Positions 1 to 8,404 of a stretch of 64,000 nt of DNA are shown one piece after another. The stretch lies in contig PXQU01000016.1 of the NCBI GenBank assembly GCA_003021785.1, forward strand, positions 231,101 to 295,100, written 5' to 3'. The stretch is from Halobacteriales archaeon QH_7_65_31 (GTDB lineage Archaea; Halobacteriota; Halobacteria; Halobacteriales; Haloarculaceae). The notes under the pieces are model-generated. The model was not told where the DNA came from. It saw nothing but the letters and a program-made list of their open reading frames with translations, and searched no databases. The position numbers and the translations under genes are program-made. Within the stretch, counting starts at the first letter, position 1; each line of letters opens with the position of its first letter.

Positions 1-8
1 CGCTCCGA

Positions 9-206
9 CTACGCGGCGGCGTAGGCCGCGCTCTCCTTCTTGCGGGTGATGTAGCCGGCGATGCGGTTCCGGACGCCTTTCGACTCGACGTTCGTGAGCT
101 CCTGGACGACCTCTTTGTTGTGCTCGAAGTCGGTGGTGAACGCCTCGTCGTACCGCTCGATGAGTCCACGGGCGAGCTTCTTGATATAGGCAGGTTTGAT
201 GGCCAT
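9..206 (-). CDS. rps17e: 30S ribosomal protein S17e
   Basis: This 65-residue protein is ribosomal protein S17e, a small-subunit protein found in archaea and eukaryotes. It begins [15 protein letters not shown] and contains the conserved NKEVVQELT and [11 protein letters not shown] stretches. The length matches haloarchaeal homologues. It is monocistronic here. On its own strand a T-rich stretch at about 226-240, some 25-30 bases before the ATG, is a plausible TATA element for a leaderless message. Identification rests on family recognition. Confidence 0.95.
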   Translation of the reverse strand: MAIKPAYIKKLARGLIERYDEAFTTDFEHNKEVVQELTNVESKGVRNRIAGYITRKKESAAYAAA

Positions 207-254
207 CTTACCCGTACGGACTCTTTGCCCGGGTAAAAAGCGTTCGACCTGTAC

Positions 255-827
255 TCACCTGAGCGTCTCGAACCGCCGCCACGCCGCCCGTTCGCGCTCG
301 CCGCCAGCCCGTTCGACCACCGCCCCGAAGAACTCGATCCGCTCGCGCAACGCGTCGTCGTCGTAGCCCGGGACGCCGAGCCGGGACGCCGCCACCGTCG
401 CCTCGACGACTGCGGCGTGTGCCCGGGAGACGGTCGGAACCGACCGCTCGACGACCTCGCGCTCCTCGACCCGGAGCCGCCAGTCCACCCACTGTGTTCC
501 GCCCTCCTCGCCCGACGCCGTCTCCTCGACGCGCACCTCGACCCACGCGTTCGCGGAGTCGAGTATCGGCTCCGTCTCCTCGCGCACCGAACAGGCCGCC
601 TCGACGAAGTCCACGGGATCGCGCGTGAACTGGACGTAGCCGCGGCCGCGCTCGGTGAAGTTCCGCCACGTCCGGGTCCGACCCCACGTTCGGGCGGTGG
701 CGTGACCGTCCGGTTCCTCCGGCGCGTGAACCCCGAGCGCAGCCACGTTCCAGCGGTCGTTCGGCCCGCGGGTCGTCACGACCGTCTCGGTCACACCGCC
801 CCACTCGACCGGCCACGCCGCGCTCAT
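255..827 (-). CDS. DUF447 family protein
   Basis: A 190-residue protein of the archaeal DUF447 family, whose biochemical function is not established. The chosen start (MSAAWPVEWG) lies at the ATGA overlap with the upstream CitG-like gene, so the two are translationally coupled; a longer frame upstream has arginine-rich composition typical of out-of-frame reading. The N-terminal half is a beta-rich split-barrel-like region (WNVAALGVHAP, GYVQFTRDP) as in flavin-binding folds, and the C-terminal third is helical. It is the last gene of a four-gene minus-strand run ending after CofD, the CitG-like protein and an FMN-barrel protein, which suggests a coenzyme role. The function is inferred only from context. 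Confidence 0.8.
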   Translation of the reverse strand: MSAAWPVEWGGVTETVVTTRGPNDRWNVAALGVHAPEEPDGHATARTWGRTRTWRNFTERGRGYVQFTRDPVDFVEAACSVREETEPILDSANAWVEVRVEETASGEEGGTQWVDWRLRVEEREVVERSVPTVSRAHAAVVEATVAASRLGVPGYDDDALRERIEFFGAVVERAGGERERAAWRRFETLR

Positions 828-1657
828 ACGGCCATCCCCCGTTCGAGCGCGACGTACAAGGCCGCACAGGTGAGATCGGCGGTCGTCCCCGGGTTGATCC
901 CCCGCTCGACGAACTCGTCGGCCAGCCGTTCGGGATCCTCCGCGCCGCGGAGACAGGCCTGTGCGCGACGGGTCGCCTCGCGAGCTGCCTCTGGTCCCGC
1001 GGTGTCGCGCACGAACCCGTCCTCTTGTTCGGCGAGCAGTCGGACGAACGCGCGACTCGCCCGGTCGGGAACCGGGCCGTCGTCGGCCCGGATGCGTTCG
1101 GCCTCGCGGAACGTGCGTGGGAAGCCGCTCGTCCACTCGGCGGCGTTCCCGTCACCGTCTGAGCGTTCCATCACGTCGTACAGCGACAGCTCACGCGCCT
1201 CCAGTGCAGGGATCGCGTCGCTCCCCCGGCGAGCGTCCAGCGCGTCCATCCCCTCGGGCGGGTCAGCGAGCGCCACGTCTACGTGCTCGAAGGCGCGATA
1301 GAAGCCGGCGGCGTCGGCGACCGTCGTCGCCTCACACACCTCGCGTACCCCGTCTCGGGTGAGACGGTCGCGACTCGCCGCCCGGACGAGCGGAACGAGC
1401 AGCAGCAGACAGCCGAACTGCGTGTTCCCCCCCTCTTGCTCACCCATCCCGGCGACGGCGGTCTCGAACGCCGAGCCGACTGGCTCACCGGCTGCCGCCG
1501 CGCGCAGTCCCTCGCTCGCCCCGACCGCGCCGGCGAGGAAATGCTCGAACCGGAGCCCGTCGTGATCGCGATGGCGGTCTACGTTGCCGGGCTTGGGCGT
1601 GCCGGCGACTTCGAGCAACAGCGCGAGCGCCGCCCGCTCGGCGTGACTCCGGCTCAC
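824..1657 (-). CDS. triphosphoribosyl-dephospho-CoA synthase family protein (CitG/MdcB-like)
   Basis: A 277-residue helical protein of the CitG/MdcB family. Bacterial members make the triphosphoribosyl-dephospho-CoA precursor of the citrate and malonate lyase prosthetic group. The signature TPKPGNVDRH is at about residue 20, and GGNTQFG follows at about residue 77, where the family has its nucleotide-binding motif. No citrate or malonate lyase gene is nearby; instead the neighbours are DUF447, an FMN-barrel protein and CofD. The true substrate in archaea is therefore probably a different phosphoribosyl- or nucleotide-linked coenzyme. It overlaps the gene upstream (stop within ATGA at 1654-1657) and the one downstream. 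Confidence 0.82.
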   Translation of the reverse strand: MSRSHAERAALALLLEVAGTPKPGNVDRHRDHDGLRFEHFLAGAVGASEGLRAAAAGEPVGSAFETAVAGMGEQEGGNTQFGCLLLLVPLVRAASRDRLTRDGVREVCEATTVADAAGFYRAFEHVDVALADPPEGMDALDARRGSDAIPALEARELSLYDVMERSDGDGNAAEWTSGFPRTFREAERIRADDGPVPDRASRAFVRLLAEQEDGFVRDTAGPEAAREATRRAQACLRGAEDPERLADEFVERGINPGTTADLTCAALYVALERGMAV

Positions 1658-2388
1658 GGGGCCGGCGTCACCTCCGTGAGCGCGTCCGCAACGCGGGCCA
1701 GCACTCGCGGGTCGTCCGACGGTCGCCCGACGCTCACGGCGTCGGCTCCGTGCGCCAGATACTCGCGAACCGTCGCTCGGTCGCGGACGCCATTGTTCGC
1801 GACGACGAAGAGGTCACAGGCGGCGGTAATGTCCCGCACCACGGATTCGGTGTCCATACAATCGACGTGGAGACAGTCCGCGCCCGCGGCTTCGAGATCG
1901 GTCGCGAGCGCCGGGAGATCGACCCCCGTCTCGGCGCGGACCTTCACCCCGACCGTGGCTCCCGTCTCACTCGCCACGCGAACGTACTCACAGAGGCGGT
2001 CGCCGTCGCGCAGGAGCGTCTCGCCCGCACCGACGGTACACAGCTCCGTCTGTCGACAGTGCGCGTTCACCTCCAGAATCGCGTCGTGTGACGCGGCGAC
2101 CTCTGCGGCCGATACCAGCGGCCCGGTGCTCGTCGTCCGGACGTTGATCCCGGGGCGGAGATCGACCCCGGACAGCGCCGCGAGCTGGTCGTCGATGAAC
2201 GCGATCGGGTCCTCGGGCAGGAACTCCGAGCGATCGCGCGCGACGAGCACGCGGGCGGCCGCTCTGGTCGGCTCGTCCAGCGAGACGCCGCCGAGGAACG
2301 CGCAGCCGGCCCACTCACTGCCGGCGGTCGCCCACTCCGCGTCGGCCTCCCCCGACAGCGAGGCGAGCGCGAGCCGCGGCTCGAACAT
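1654..2388 (-). CDS. TIM-barrel FMN-binding protein related to tRNA-dihydrouridine synthase (archaeal NifR3-like)
   Basis: A 244-residue TIM-barrel protein resembling the archaeal NifR3-like/dihydrouridine-synthase-related family. Visible hallmarks are LEVNAHCRQTE near residue 115, VGVKVRAETG in the next strand, and the phosphate-binding end VVANNGVRDR ... GADAVSVGRP. It is shorter than true Dus enzymes (about 320 residues) and seems to lack their C-terminal tRNA-binding helical domain, so tRNA modification is doubtful. Its start overlaps the stop of cofD by one base and it overlaps the CitG-like gene, implying one transcript. An oxidoreductase in the same coenzyme pathway is a reasonable inference. 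Confidence 0.75.
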   Translation of the reverse strand: MFEPRLALASLSGEADAEWATAGSEWAGCAFLGGVSLDEPTRAAARVLVARDRSEFLPEDPIAFIDDQLAALSGVDLRPGINVRTTSTGPLVSAAEVAASHDAILEVNAHCRQTELCTVGAGETLLRDGDRLCEYVRVASETGATVGVKVRAETGVDLPALATDLEAAGADCLHVDCMDTESVVRDITAACDLFVVANNGVRDRATVREYLAHGADAVSVGRPSDDPRVLARVADALTEVTPAP

Positions 2389-3380
2389 CAGCCCACCTCC
2401 CCGAGCGCGCGCTCGACGGCCCGCGCGACGCGTGCGCTGTCCTCGGGCGTGTCGAGTGTCGTATCCGTCCGGACAGTCGGACGCGCGAGGTTGGTCTCGT
2501 CCTCGCTGTCGAGGACGAACGCGTCGGCGAAGTCGTACAACGCCGCCGTCCCTGCTGTCGACGGCTCGTGGCCAGTCGCGGCCATCAGCTTCCCCGCTGG
2601 TCCGGAGAACACCTCGCTCCCGACGAACGGTGAGACGACGACGACCGGCGTCGATTCGAGCGCGTCACGGAACGCGTCCATCGCGAGCATCGGCCCGAGC
2701 GACGTGACCGGGTTCGATGGGCCGATGACGACCGGATCCGTGAGCCGGTCCAGCACTTCGGGGGTCGGTTCGGCCCGCCCTGCACCCCGGAACGTGACCT
2801 CCTCGACGGTCGGCTCACCGCCGTTGGCGACCCACCACTCCTGGAAATGCTGCTCGCCGCCGGGCGTACGGATAATCGTCGCGACGGGATCGTCACTCAT
2901 CGGCAGGATCGTGCGCTCGACGCCGAGCGCGTCACGTAAGACGGCCGTCGCCTCCGTCAGCGTGTCGCCCTCGTCGATGCGGCCCGTTCGGGTGAGATGC
3001 ACTGCTCGATCTCGGTCACCGATGTGCATGAACTCGCCCACGCCGGAGAACCGCCGCCAGCGCGCGAGCCGCCGGCCCGACGTCTGTGCGTCGGCGTCGA
3101 GATACCGGGGAGTCGTGTCGAATCCCGCGCGCTCGGCGAACTCGTGAAGCGCGTCGTGGGTCGTCGTCGTCTCCTCCGCGATCCCCCACCACGTCTCCGT
3201 GTCGAGCTCTCCCGCGTCTGCGAACAGCTGCGTGTCGAGGTCCGGACAGATCAGGTGGCCGGCGAGTTCGATGTCGTCACCGGTGTTGGCGACGACCGGC
3301 GTCTCGGCCGGCGGAAACGTCGCCGCGGCTCCGTGCAGGAGCTTCGGCGTTCCCGTGCCGCCGGCGAGGAACGTTGGCAT
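2388..3380 (-). CDS. cofD: 2-phospho-L-lactate transferase (coenzyme F420 biosynthesis)
   Basis: A 330-residue protein of the CofD family. The enzyme joins the activated lactyl phosphate (or phosphoenolpyruvate) moiety to the deazaflavin Fo to give F420-0 in the cytoplasm. The N-terminal [11 protein letters not shown] glycine-rich motif, [18 protein letters not shown] and the later [13 protein letters not shown] stretch are typical of the family. The length is in the usual range. It is the first gene of a four-gene minus-strand run in which every junction overlaps, so it likely drives expression of the three less well understood genes after it. Confidence 0.93.
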   Translation of the reverse strand: MPTFLAGGTGTPKLLHGAAATFPPAETPVVANTGDDIELAGHLICPDLDTQLFADAGELDTETWWGIAEETTTTHDALHEFAERAGFDTTPRYLDADAQTSGRRLARWRRFSGVGEFMHIGDRDRAVHLTRTGRIDEGDTLTEATAVLRDALGVERTILPMSDDPVATIIRTPGGEQHFQEWWVANGGEPTVEEVTFRGAGRAEPTPEVLDRLTDPVVIGPSNPVTSLGPMLAMDAFRDALESTPVVVVSPFVGSEVFSGPAGKLMAATGHEPSTAGTAALYDFADAFVLDSEDETNLARPTVRTDTTLDTPEDSARVARAVERALGEVG

Positions 3381-3509
3381 ACCGGTGTTCGTTCGTCCGG
3401 TGGCTTGGGGGTTTCGTCGCCGGCGAACCAGACGGCTGTCGCCGGCCGTCGTACGACAGCGGTCGTGGGCTGTTATCGATCCAGCCCTCCGCTACTCCCG
3501 GACACGATT

Positions 3510-3766
3510 CCGATGCGCTCCGTCGGTTCGATCCGGACCTCGAACGCCAGCGCCGACAGCTCCAGCGCAAAAACGAACTCACGACGAACGGTGCGCCGAT
3601 TCCAGAGGCGGACGTGGAAGACGCGTTCACCTACGGAGAGGCGAAGCCGTCATCGGAGACCGAGATGCTGTTCCCGACGATGCGATCCATCGCGCGCAGT
3701 CACGGGTAGACCGCCGATACCGACCCGACGTACCGCGACGGCGTGCGGATCGAAGTCGCGGCGTAG
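3510..3766 (+). pseudogene. probable gene remnant with in-frame amber stop between cofD and nop5
   Basis: The 510-base gap between cofD and nop5 holds no intact gene. One frame from about 3510 reads like a haloarchaeal protein end: DALRRFDPDLERQ, then NELTTNGAPIPEADVEDAF and TEMLFPTMRSIARSHG. It stops at TAG 3707-3709 and, in the same frame, continues plausibly as DTDPTYRDGVRIEVAA to a TAG at 3764-3766. There is no credible start upstream, because the frame runs back into the cofD promoter region. I read it as the C-terminal fragment of a lost gene. I do not recognise the family. Confidence 0.4.
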
Positions 3767-3858
3767 AGCTGCCGGCCGCCACCGCCGACGAGCAGTCAAC
3801 GGCAACGAACTGCCAGCAGGCCGTCCCGAGTGTTCCTCTCGAAACCAGCACATCGGGA

Positions 3859-3867
3859 TACATATAC
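3859..3867 (+). promoter_or_regulatory. TATA box of the nop5-fibrillarin operon
   Basis: An AT-rich element (tacatatac within GGGATACATATACGAACC) sits 25-33 bases before the nop5 ATG at 3892, the spacing expected for a leaderless haloarchaeal transcript. Confidence 0.6.
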
Positions 3868-3891
3868 GAACCCGAATCCACTGTTCCGTGT

Positions 3892-4761
3892 ATGACCGAC
3901 GCCGGTTCCGACTCGGGCTGGTTCACCTCGATTCCGCCCGACGATCTCGACGCCGCTCGAACGGCCATCGAACACGGGAGCACAGAGACGCCAGCCGACT
4001 GGCCCGCGAACGCGCTCGAAACCGCCTTCGCGGAGAGCAGAGCGGACTACTACGATACGCTCCACGAGGCAACGACCCACACAGCCCGAGCCGCGGTCGA
4101 AGCACACGAGCGGGCGGACGACCAGCAGCTGATACGCAGCGTTCGCGCCATGGACGACTGCGATCGGACGGCAAACGAGCTGGCCGAACGCGTCCAAGAG
4201 TGGGCGGGGTCGCTGTTCCCGGACGCCGGGACGGGGATCGACGGTGCGCGGGAGATCGCGACACGGGAGTCGTCGGACGCGACGGAACGGCGAGTCATCG
4301 AACTCGCTGGCCGGGTCGTCGAACTCGCCGACGAAGCCGACGACCTCCGGGAGTATATCCGACAGACCGCGCCGTCGGTCGCCCCGAATCTGGCTCGACT
4401 CGCCGGATCGGTGCTCGCGGCGCGGCTCATCGGTCTCGCCGGGGGACTGGAGTCGCTCGCCAAGAAGCCCGCCGGAACGATACAGGTGCTCGGGGCCGAA
4501 GACGCGCTGTTCGCTCACCTCCGCGGGCGCGCGCCGTCACCGAAACACGGTGTCATCTTCACGCACGAGTACGTCCATGGAACGCGGGCCGAAGACCGCG
4601 GCAGTGCCGCCCGCGCGCTGGCCGGGAAGCTCGCTATCGCCGCTCGCGGCGACCACTATCGCGGGGAGTTCAACCCCGAGATCGAAGCACAGCTGGAGGC
4701 GCGCATGGCGACGATCCGTGCCCGTGCCGACGCAGACGGATCGGAGGACGCCGATGAGTGA
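3892..4761 (+). CDS. nop5: NOP5/NOP56 family C/D box RNP scaffold protein
   Basis: A 289-residue archaeal NOP5 protein. It bridges L7Ae-bound C/D guide RNA and fibrillarin in the 2'-O-methylation complex acting on rRNA and tRNA. The Nop domain is at the C-terminal side: ARLIGLAGGLESLAKKPAGT, then a GAEDALFAHLRGRAPSPKHG-type block at about residues 202-221, with a central coiled coil before it. The start follows a TATA box by about 25 bases; longer upstream reading is not supported by composition. The stop overlaps the fibrillarin start by 8 bases. It is somewhat shorter than some archaeal NOP5 proteins because the usual lysine-rich tail is missing. Confidence 0.92.
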   Translation: MTDAGSDSGWFTSIPPDDLDAARTAIEHGSTETPADWPANALETAFAESRADYYDTLHEATTHTARAAVEAHERADDQQLIRSVRAMDDCDRTANELAERVQEWAGSLFPDAGTGIDGAREIATRESSDATERRVIELAGRVVELADEADDLREYIRQTAPSVAPNLARLAGSVLAARLIGLAGGLESLAKKPAGTIQVLGAEDALFAHLRGRAPSPKHGVIFTHEYVHGTRAEDRGSAARALAGKLAIAARGDHYRGEFNPEIEAQLEARMATIRARADADGSEDADE

Positions 4762-5383
4762 GCTTCCCGCCGGCGTCGAGCGCCGGGAGTTCGACGGGGA
4801 GTCCCGGCTGTCGACCCGCGGTGAACCGGTGTACGGAGAGCCGACCGACGGTGCGTGGCGCGCGTGGGACGCTCGCCGCTCCAAGCTCGGCGCGATGATC
4901 GAGCTTGGGATGGCGACCGGACTCGCGGGCGGCGAGACGGTGCTGTATCTCGGTGCGGCGGCCGGGACGACCGTCTCCCACGTCGCGGATTTCGCCGGGC
5001 CGACGTACGCCGTGGAGTTCGCCCCGCGACCGATGCGCGATCTGCTCGACGTCGCGGCGTCTCGGAATCGGCTGTTCCCGCTGTTGAAGGACGCTCGCAG
5101 TCCCGAGACGTACGCGCATATCGTCGAGCCGGTCGATGTCATCGTCCAAGACGTGGCGACGCGCGGACAGGCGGCGGTAGCGAACACGAACGCCCGGTTC
5201 CTAAACGAGAATGGACGACTGCTCGCGGTCATCAAGGCTCGCTCGGAGGACGTGGTCGCAGCGCCGAGTGACGTGTTCGAGCGCGAACTCGACACGCTAC
5301 GAGAGTCGTACGAGATACTCGAGACCGAGCGGCTGGAGCCGTTCCACGACTCGCATCTGGGCGTCGTCGCGCGACCGAAGTAG
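4754..5383 (+). CDS. flpA: fibrillarin-like rRNA/tRNA 2'-O-methyltransferase
   Basis: A 209-residue SAM-dependent methyltransferase and the catalytic subunit of archaeal C/D box RNPs. Motif I is [15 protein letters not shown] at about residue 78, followed by [13 protein letters not shown] and the acidic [13 protein letters not shown]. The later [15 protein letters not shown] strand carries the lysine of the K-D-K-type active site. The ATG was placed at 4754, inside the end of nop5, because [13 protein letters not shown] matches the family's N-terminus. Coupling with nop5 by an 8-base overlap fits their 1:1 complex. Confidence 0.94.
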   Translation: MSELPAGVERREFDGESRLSTRGEPVYGEPTDGAWRAWDARRSKLGAMIELGMATGLAGGETVLYLGAAAGTTVSHVADFAGPTYAVEFAPRPMRDLLDVAASRNRLFPLLKDARSPETYAHIVEPVDVIVQDVATRGQAAVANTNARFLNENGRLLAVIKARSEDVVAAPSDVFERELDTLRESYEILETERLEPFHDSHLGVVARPK

Positions 5384-5395
5384 GCGAGCGGAACC

Positions 5396-5405
5396 ACTTT
5401 ATTAT
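5396..5405 (+). promoter_or_regulatory. TATA box of gshA
   Basis: The sequence ACTTTATTAT lies 22-31 bases upstream of the gshA ATG at 5427, consistent with leaderless transcription. Confidence 0.6.
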
Positions 5406-5426
5406 CGGGGGGCCGACTTTCGAGCG

Positions 5427-6497
5427 ATGGAACTGGGGTCGGCGGACGCGTTCGATCAGATGGGGACCCTCGGCGTCGAGGAGGAGTTCTTCGTCGTCGA
5501 CGAACAGGGTCGCCCGACTGCCGGCACGGATACGCTCGTCTACGACGCGACCCCACCCGCCAAGTTGGACGGCAAACTCGATCACGAGCTGTTCAAATCA
5601 ATCATCGAGACGCAGACGCCGACCTGTGACTCGCTCGCGGAGACGCGAGAGCAGGTTCGCGAGGTTCGGGCCGCGCTCGTCGATCACGCCGAGCGTCACG
5701 GGTATCAGATCGCCGCCGCCGGACTCCACCCGCTGGCGGAGTGGCGCGATCTCGATCACGCCTCGAAGCCGCGCTACCGCGCCCAGCTCGACCGCATCCA
5801 GTACCCACAACACCGGAACACGACCGCCGGGCTTCACGTCCACGTCGGCGTCGACGACGCGGACAAGGCGACGTGGATCGCGAACGAGATCCGGTGGGCG
5901 CTCCCCGTTATGCTCGCGCTCTCGGCGAACTCGCCGTTCTGGAACGGGTTCGACACCGGGCTTGCATCCGCCCGTGCGAAGATTTTCGAGAACCTCCCCA
6001 ACACCGGCATGCCGACCGCGTTCGACGATTTCGAGACGTACGCCGACTTCGAACGGACGATGGTGGAGACGGAGAGCATCAGCGACCGCGGTGAGCTCTG
6101 GTACGACGTGCGGCCGCACTCGGGCCACGGCACGGTCGAGGTGCGAACGCCCGACGGGCAGTCCGATCCCGAGCGCGTCCTCGCGTTCGTCGAGTACACC
6201 GAGGCGCTCGTGACCGACCTCGCTGCCCGATACGAGGACGGCGAGTCGGGCTACCGTCACCGACGCGAGCCGCTGGACGAGAACAAGTGGCGCGCGATGC
6301 GTCACGGCCACGACGCCGAGCTGTTGGACCGCGAGCTCGAACACGCCGTTTCGCTCGGTGAACTCGTCGACAGAGAGGCCGAGCGACTCGGCGTGACCGG
6401 TATCCGCGAGCTGTACGACTCGGAGTCGGGTGCGAGCCGGCAGCGCCGACTCCACGAGACGGGGCTGGACGCGCTGTGTGACGCACTGCTTCTGTGA
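5427..6497 (+). CDS. gshA: glutamate--cysteine ligase (gamma-glutamylcysteine synthesis)
   Basis: A 356-residue enzyme of the carboxylate-amine ligase (YbdK/GCS2-type) family. Haloarchaea use it to make gamma-glutamylcysteine, their main low-molecular-weight thiol in place of glutathione. The family start [12 protein letters not shown] is at about residue 14; [12 protein letters not shown] at about 133 and [16 protein letters not shown] near 227 are typical active-site segments. The ATG at 5427 follows a TATA box closely; the frame upstream is overlapping fibrillarin sequence. It is transcribed alone or with coaD, about 90 bases downstream. Confidence 0.92.
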   Translation: MELGSADAFDQMGTLGVEEEFFVVDEQGRPTAGTDTLVYDATPPAKLDGKLDHELFKSIIETQTPTCDSLAETREQVREVRAALVDHAERHGYQIAAAGLHPLAEWRDLDHASKPRYRAQLDRIQYPQHRNTTAGLHVHVGVDDADKATWIANEIRWALPVMLALSANSPFWNGFDTGLASARAKIFENLPNTGMPTAFDDFETYADFERTMVETESISDRGELWYDVRPHSGHGTVEVRTPDGQSDPERVLAFVEYTEALVTDLAARYEDGESGYRHRREPLDENKWRAMRHGHDAELLDRELEHAVSLGELVDREAERLGVTGIRELYDSESGASRQRRLHETGLDALCDALLL

Positions 6498-6584
6498 GCG
6501 GCTCCGACCGGGATCCCCGTGCCCGCTGTCGACTACCGGGGACCGAGCGGAACGGCTTTATCGAGGGCCGCTCTGGACCGGGAT

Positions 6585-7079
6585 ATGCAGGTCGCGCTCG
6601 GGGGGACGTTCGACCCGGTCCACGACGGCCACCGCGCGCTCTTCGCCCGCGCGTTCGAGCTGGGAGACGTGACCGTCGGGCTGACGAGCGACTCGCTCGC
6701 GCCGAAGACGCGCAACGAACAGCGATACGTTCGCCCGTTCGACGAGCGCAGAGCCGATCTCGAAGCCGCACTCGGGTCGCTCGCGACCGATCACGACCGG
6801 AGCTTCGAGATCCGCAAGCTCACGGAGCCGACCGGAATCGCCACCGAACCCGGATTCGACGTGCTCGTCGTCTCGCCCGAGACCGAAGACGGCGGCGAGA
6901 CGATCAACGAGATCCGCCGCGAGAAGGGCCTCGAACCGCTCGACATCGAGGTCGTCGACCACGTCACCGCCGACGACGGCGGTATCATCTCCTCGACACG
7001 TATCGTCAACGGGGAGATCGACGCACACGGGAACCTCACGCCCGACCGAACCGGGCGAGCGGACAGCACGAGGACGTAG
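6585..7079 (+). CDS. coaD: archaeal phosphopantetheine adenylyltransferase
   Basis: A 164-residue nucleotidyltransferase that adenylates 4'-phosphopantetheine to dephospho-CoA. The HxGH-type motif is GGTFDPVHDGHR at residues 6-17, and the C-terminal ISSTRIVNGEI matches the ISSTxI motif of the family. The start was chosen at ATG 6585, just after a TATA-like GGCTTTATCG. Archaeal enzymes of this type are only distantly related to bacterial CoaD but keep these motifs. The short C-terminal tail rich in R, T and D is not conserved. Confidence 0.9.
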   Translation: MQVALGGTFDPVHDGHRALFARAFELGDVTVGLTSDSLAPKTRNEQRYVRPFDERRADLEAALGSLATDHDRSFEIRKLTEPTGIATEPGFDVLVVSPETEDGGETINEIRREKGLEPLDIEVVDHVTADDGGIISSTRIVNGEIDAHGNLTPDRTGRADSTRT

Positions 7080-7084
7080 CGCAG

Positions 7085-7393
7085 CTACCAGCTCGGCGGC
7101 TCCAGTCCCGCGGTCTCCATCAGCGATTTCCACCGCTGCTGGACCGAGAGCCGCGAGACGCCGATAGCAGCCGCGACGTCGCCCTGTGATCGTCGGTCGC
7201 CGGTCGCGAGCGTCGCGACGTAGAGCGCGGCCGCGAGCGCCGGCTGTTTCGACCGGTCGCCGTCCGGGACGGTCGAGAGGAACAGGTCGGCTGCGCGCGA
7301 ACGTGTCTCGCTCGGCAGATCGAGCCGGTCACAGGCGCGTTCGAGATCGGCGAGCCACGCCTCGTTCTCGACCTCGTCGCTCGCACGGTACAC
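7085..7393 (-). CDS. single-cyclin-fold TFIIB-like protein
   Basis: A 102-residue protein beginning at a GTG. It resembles one cyclin repeat of archaeal TFB: helices with LADLERACDRLDLP, AALYVATLATGDRRSQGDVAAAI and an HTH-like end VSRLSVQQRWKSLM. Full TFB proteins have an N-terminal zinc ribbon and two cyclin repeats (about 300 residues); neither the ribbon nor a second repeat is present here. It could be a regulator that contacts TFB response elements or TBP, or a stand-alone DNA-binding domain. It is convergent with coaD, ending 5 bases from it, and divergent from the MOSC gene. Confidence 0.75.
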   Translation of the reverse strand: MYRASDEVENEAWLADLERACDRLDLPSETRSRAADLFLSTVPDGDRSKQPALAAALYVATLATGDRRSQGDVAAAIGVSRLSVQQRWKSLMETAGLEPPSW

Positions 7394-7499
7394 GCTCGTG
7401 TTCGGTCGCGAGACGGCTTCAATCCTCTCCCCGAATCGGTTCGGTGTGTCGGTCGGTGCTCGGGACTACTGCTTTGTCGCTCGCGCTCAGACTCGACGT

Positions 7500-8018
7500 A
7501 TGGCCGGACAGGTCGAGCAGCTGTGGACGGCAGCCGAGGGGAGCGCGCCGATGGAGTCGGTCGATCGAATCGACGCCGTTACTGGCGGACTGGCCGGCGA
7601 CCGCTACCAGCGCGGGACGGGCTACTACTCACCGTTCGACGTGTGCGAGGTCACCTTCGTCGCCGGGGAGGCGCTCGACCGGATCCGGCGCGAGGCGGGA
7701 CTCGATCTCTCGGGCGGCGAGCACCGCCGGAACGTCGTCACCCGAGGGGTGGACCTCAGCGAGCTTCTCGACGCGCGGTTTCGCGTCGGTGGGGCGACCT
7801 TCGAGGGGACGCGCCCTCGTCCGCCGTGTCGCCACGTCGAGCAGGTCGCTGAGCTGGACGGACTGATGGCCGCACTGCGTGACCGCGGCGGTATCTGTGC
7901 GGACGTTATCGATCCGGGCGAGTTCGGCGTCGGCGACGAGATCGAGCATCTGGAGGACGCCTCTTTCGACGGTGACGGGCTGGCGGCGGCGATCCGCGAG
8001 CGGGAGTCACAACGTTAG
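7500..8018 (+). CDS. MOSC domain-containing protein
   Basis: A 172-residue protein of the MOSC (molybdenum cofactor sulfurase C-terminal) superfamily, likely a sulfur carrier or N-oxide/N-hydroxylated base reductase component. It shows the GLAGDRYQRGTG opening element and the single family cysteine in TRPRPPCRHVEQV at about residue 119, the proposed persulfide site. The ATG at 7500 lies about 20 bases after an A/T-rich patch. It immediately precedes the tRNA-Leu gene, in the same orientation. Confidence 0.88.
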   Translation: MAGQVEQLWTAAEGSAPMESVDRIDAVTGGLAGDRYQRGTGYYSPFDVCEVTFVAGEALDRIRREAGLDLSGGEHRRNVVTRGVDLSELLDARFRVGGATFEGTRPRPPCRHVEQVAELDGLMAALRDRGGICADVIDPGEFGVGDEIEHLEDASFDGDGLAAAIRERESQR

Positions 8019-8051
8019 GTTCTTGGTTCGTGTCGTCGGATCTCGGGACGC

Positions 8052-8136
8052 GCGTGGGTAGCCAAGCTAGGCCAACGGCGCAGCGCTTAGGACGCTGTCC
8101 TGTAGAGGTCCGCCGGTTCGAATCCGGTCCCACGCA
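8052..8136 (+). tRNA. tRNA-Leu (anticodon UAG)
   Basis: This is an 85-nt class II tRNA. Acceptor GCGTGGG pairs with CCCACGC, with discriminator A at 8136. The anticodon stem CAGCG/CGCTG encloses loop CTTAGGA, giving anticodon UAG. A long variable arm and T arm CGGTTCGAATCCG are present. Its 3' 22 bases are repeated at 8229-8250, marking an integration site. Confidence 0.95.
8115..8136 (+). repeat. attachment-site repeat, copy 1 (3' end of tRNA-Leu)
   Basis: The last 22 bases of the tRNA-Leu gene (T-arm, T-stem and 3' acceptor) are identical to 8229-8250. Tyrosine integrases commonly use such tRNA 3' ends as attachment cores. Confidence 0.75.
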
Positions 8137-8228
8137 TTTCTGCCGCGAGCGGTAGCGAGCGGCGAAATCGTTACGTCCGAATTCGAATCAGGGGGGTCGC
8201 GCGCAGCGCAGCGAGCACGTCTGACCGT

Positions 8229-8250
8229 GGTTCGAATCCGGTCCCACGCA
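8229..8250 (+). repeat. attachment-site repeat, copy 2 (partial tRNA-Leu)
   Basis: An exact 22-base copy of the tRNA-Leu 3' end, with no 5' half of a tRNA in front. Only 92 bases separate the two copies. This fits the residue of an integration event whose cargo was lost, or the boundary of a second element lying to the right. Confidence 0.75.
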
Positions 8251-8404
8251 CTGAGCGAACGAAGTGAGTGCGATCATCGTTCTTCGATTTGAATATGATT
8301 CTCACGATTAGATTCGGTTACATCCCGCGGTTTTGATTGCGCACTCAAGTATGATTGCCAAGCAAAACGAACGCTGTGATGTCAGGATCGGGTTCGGATG
8401 AACA

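Noticed and set aside
3707..3709. Pyrrolysine or stop-codon readthrough at TAG
   Set aside because: Haloarchaea are not known to use pyrrolysine and no start or homologue supports a longer protein; a decayed fragment is simpler.
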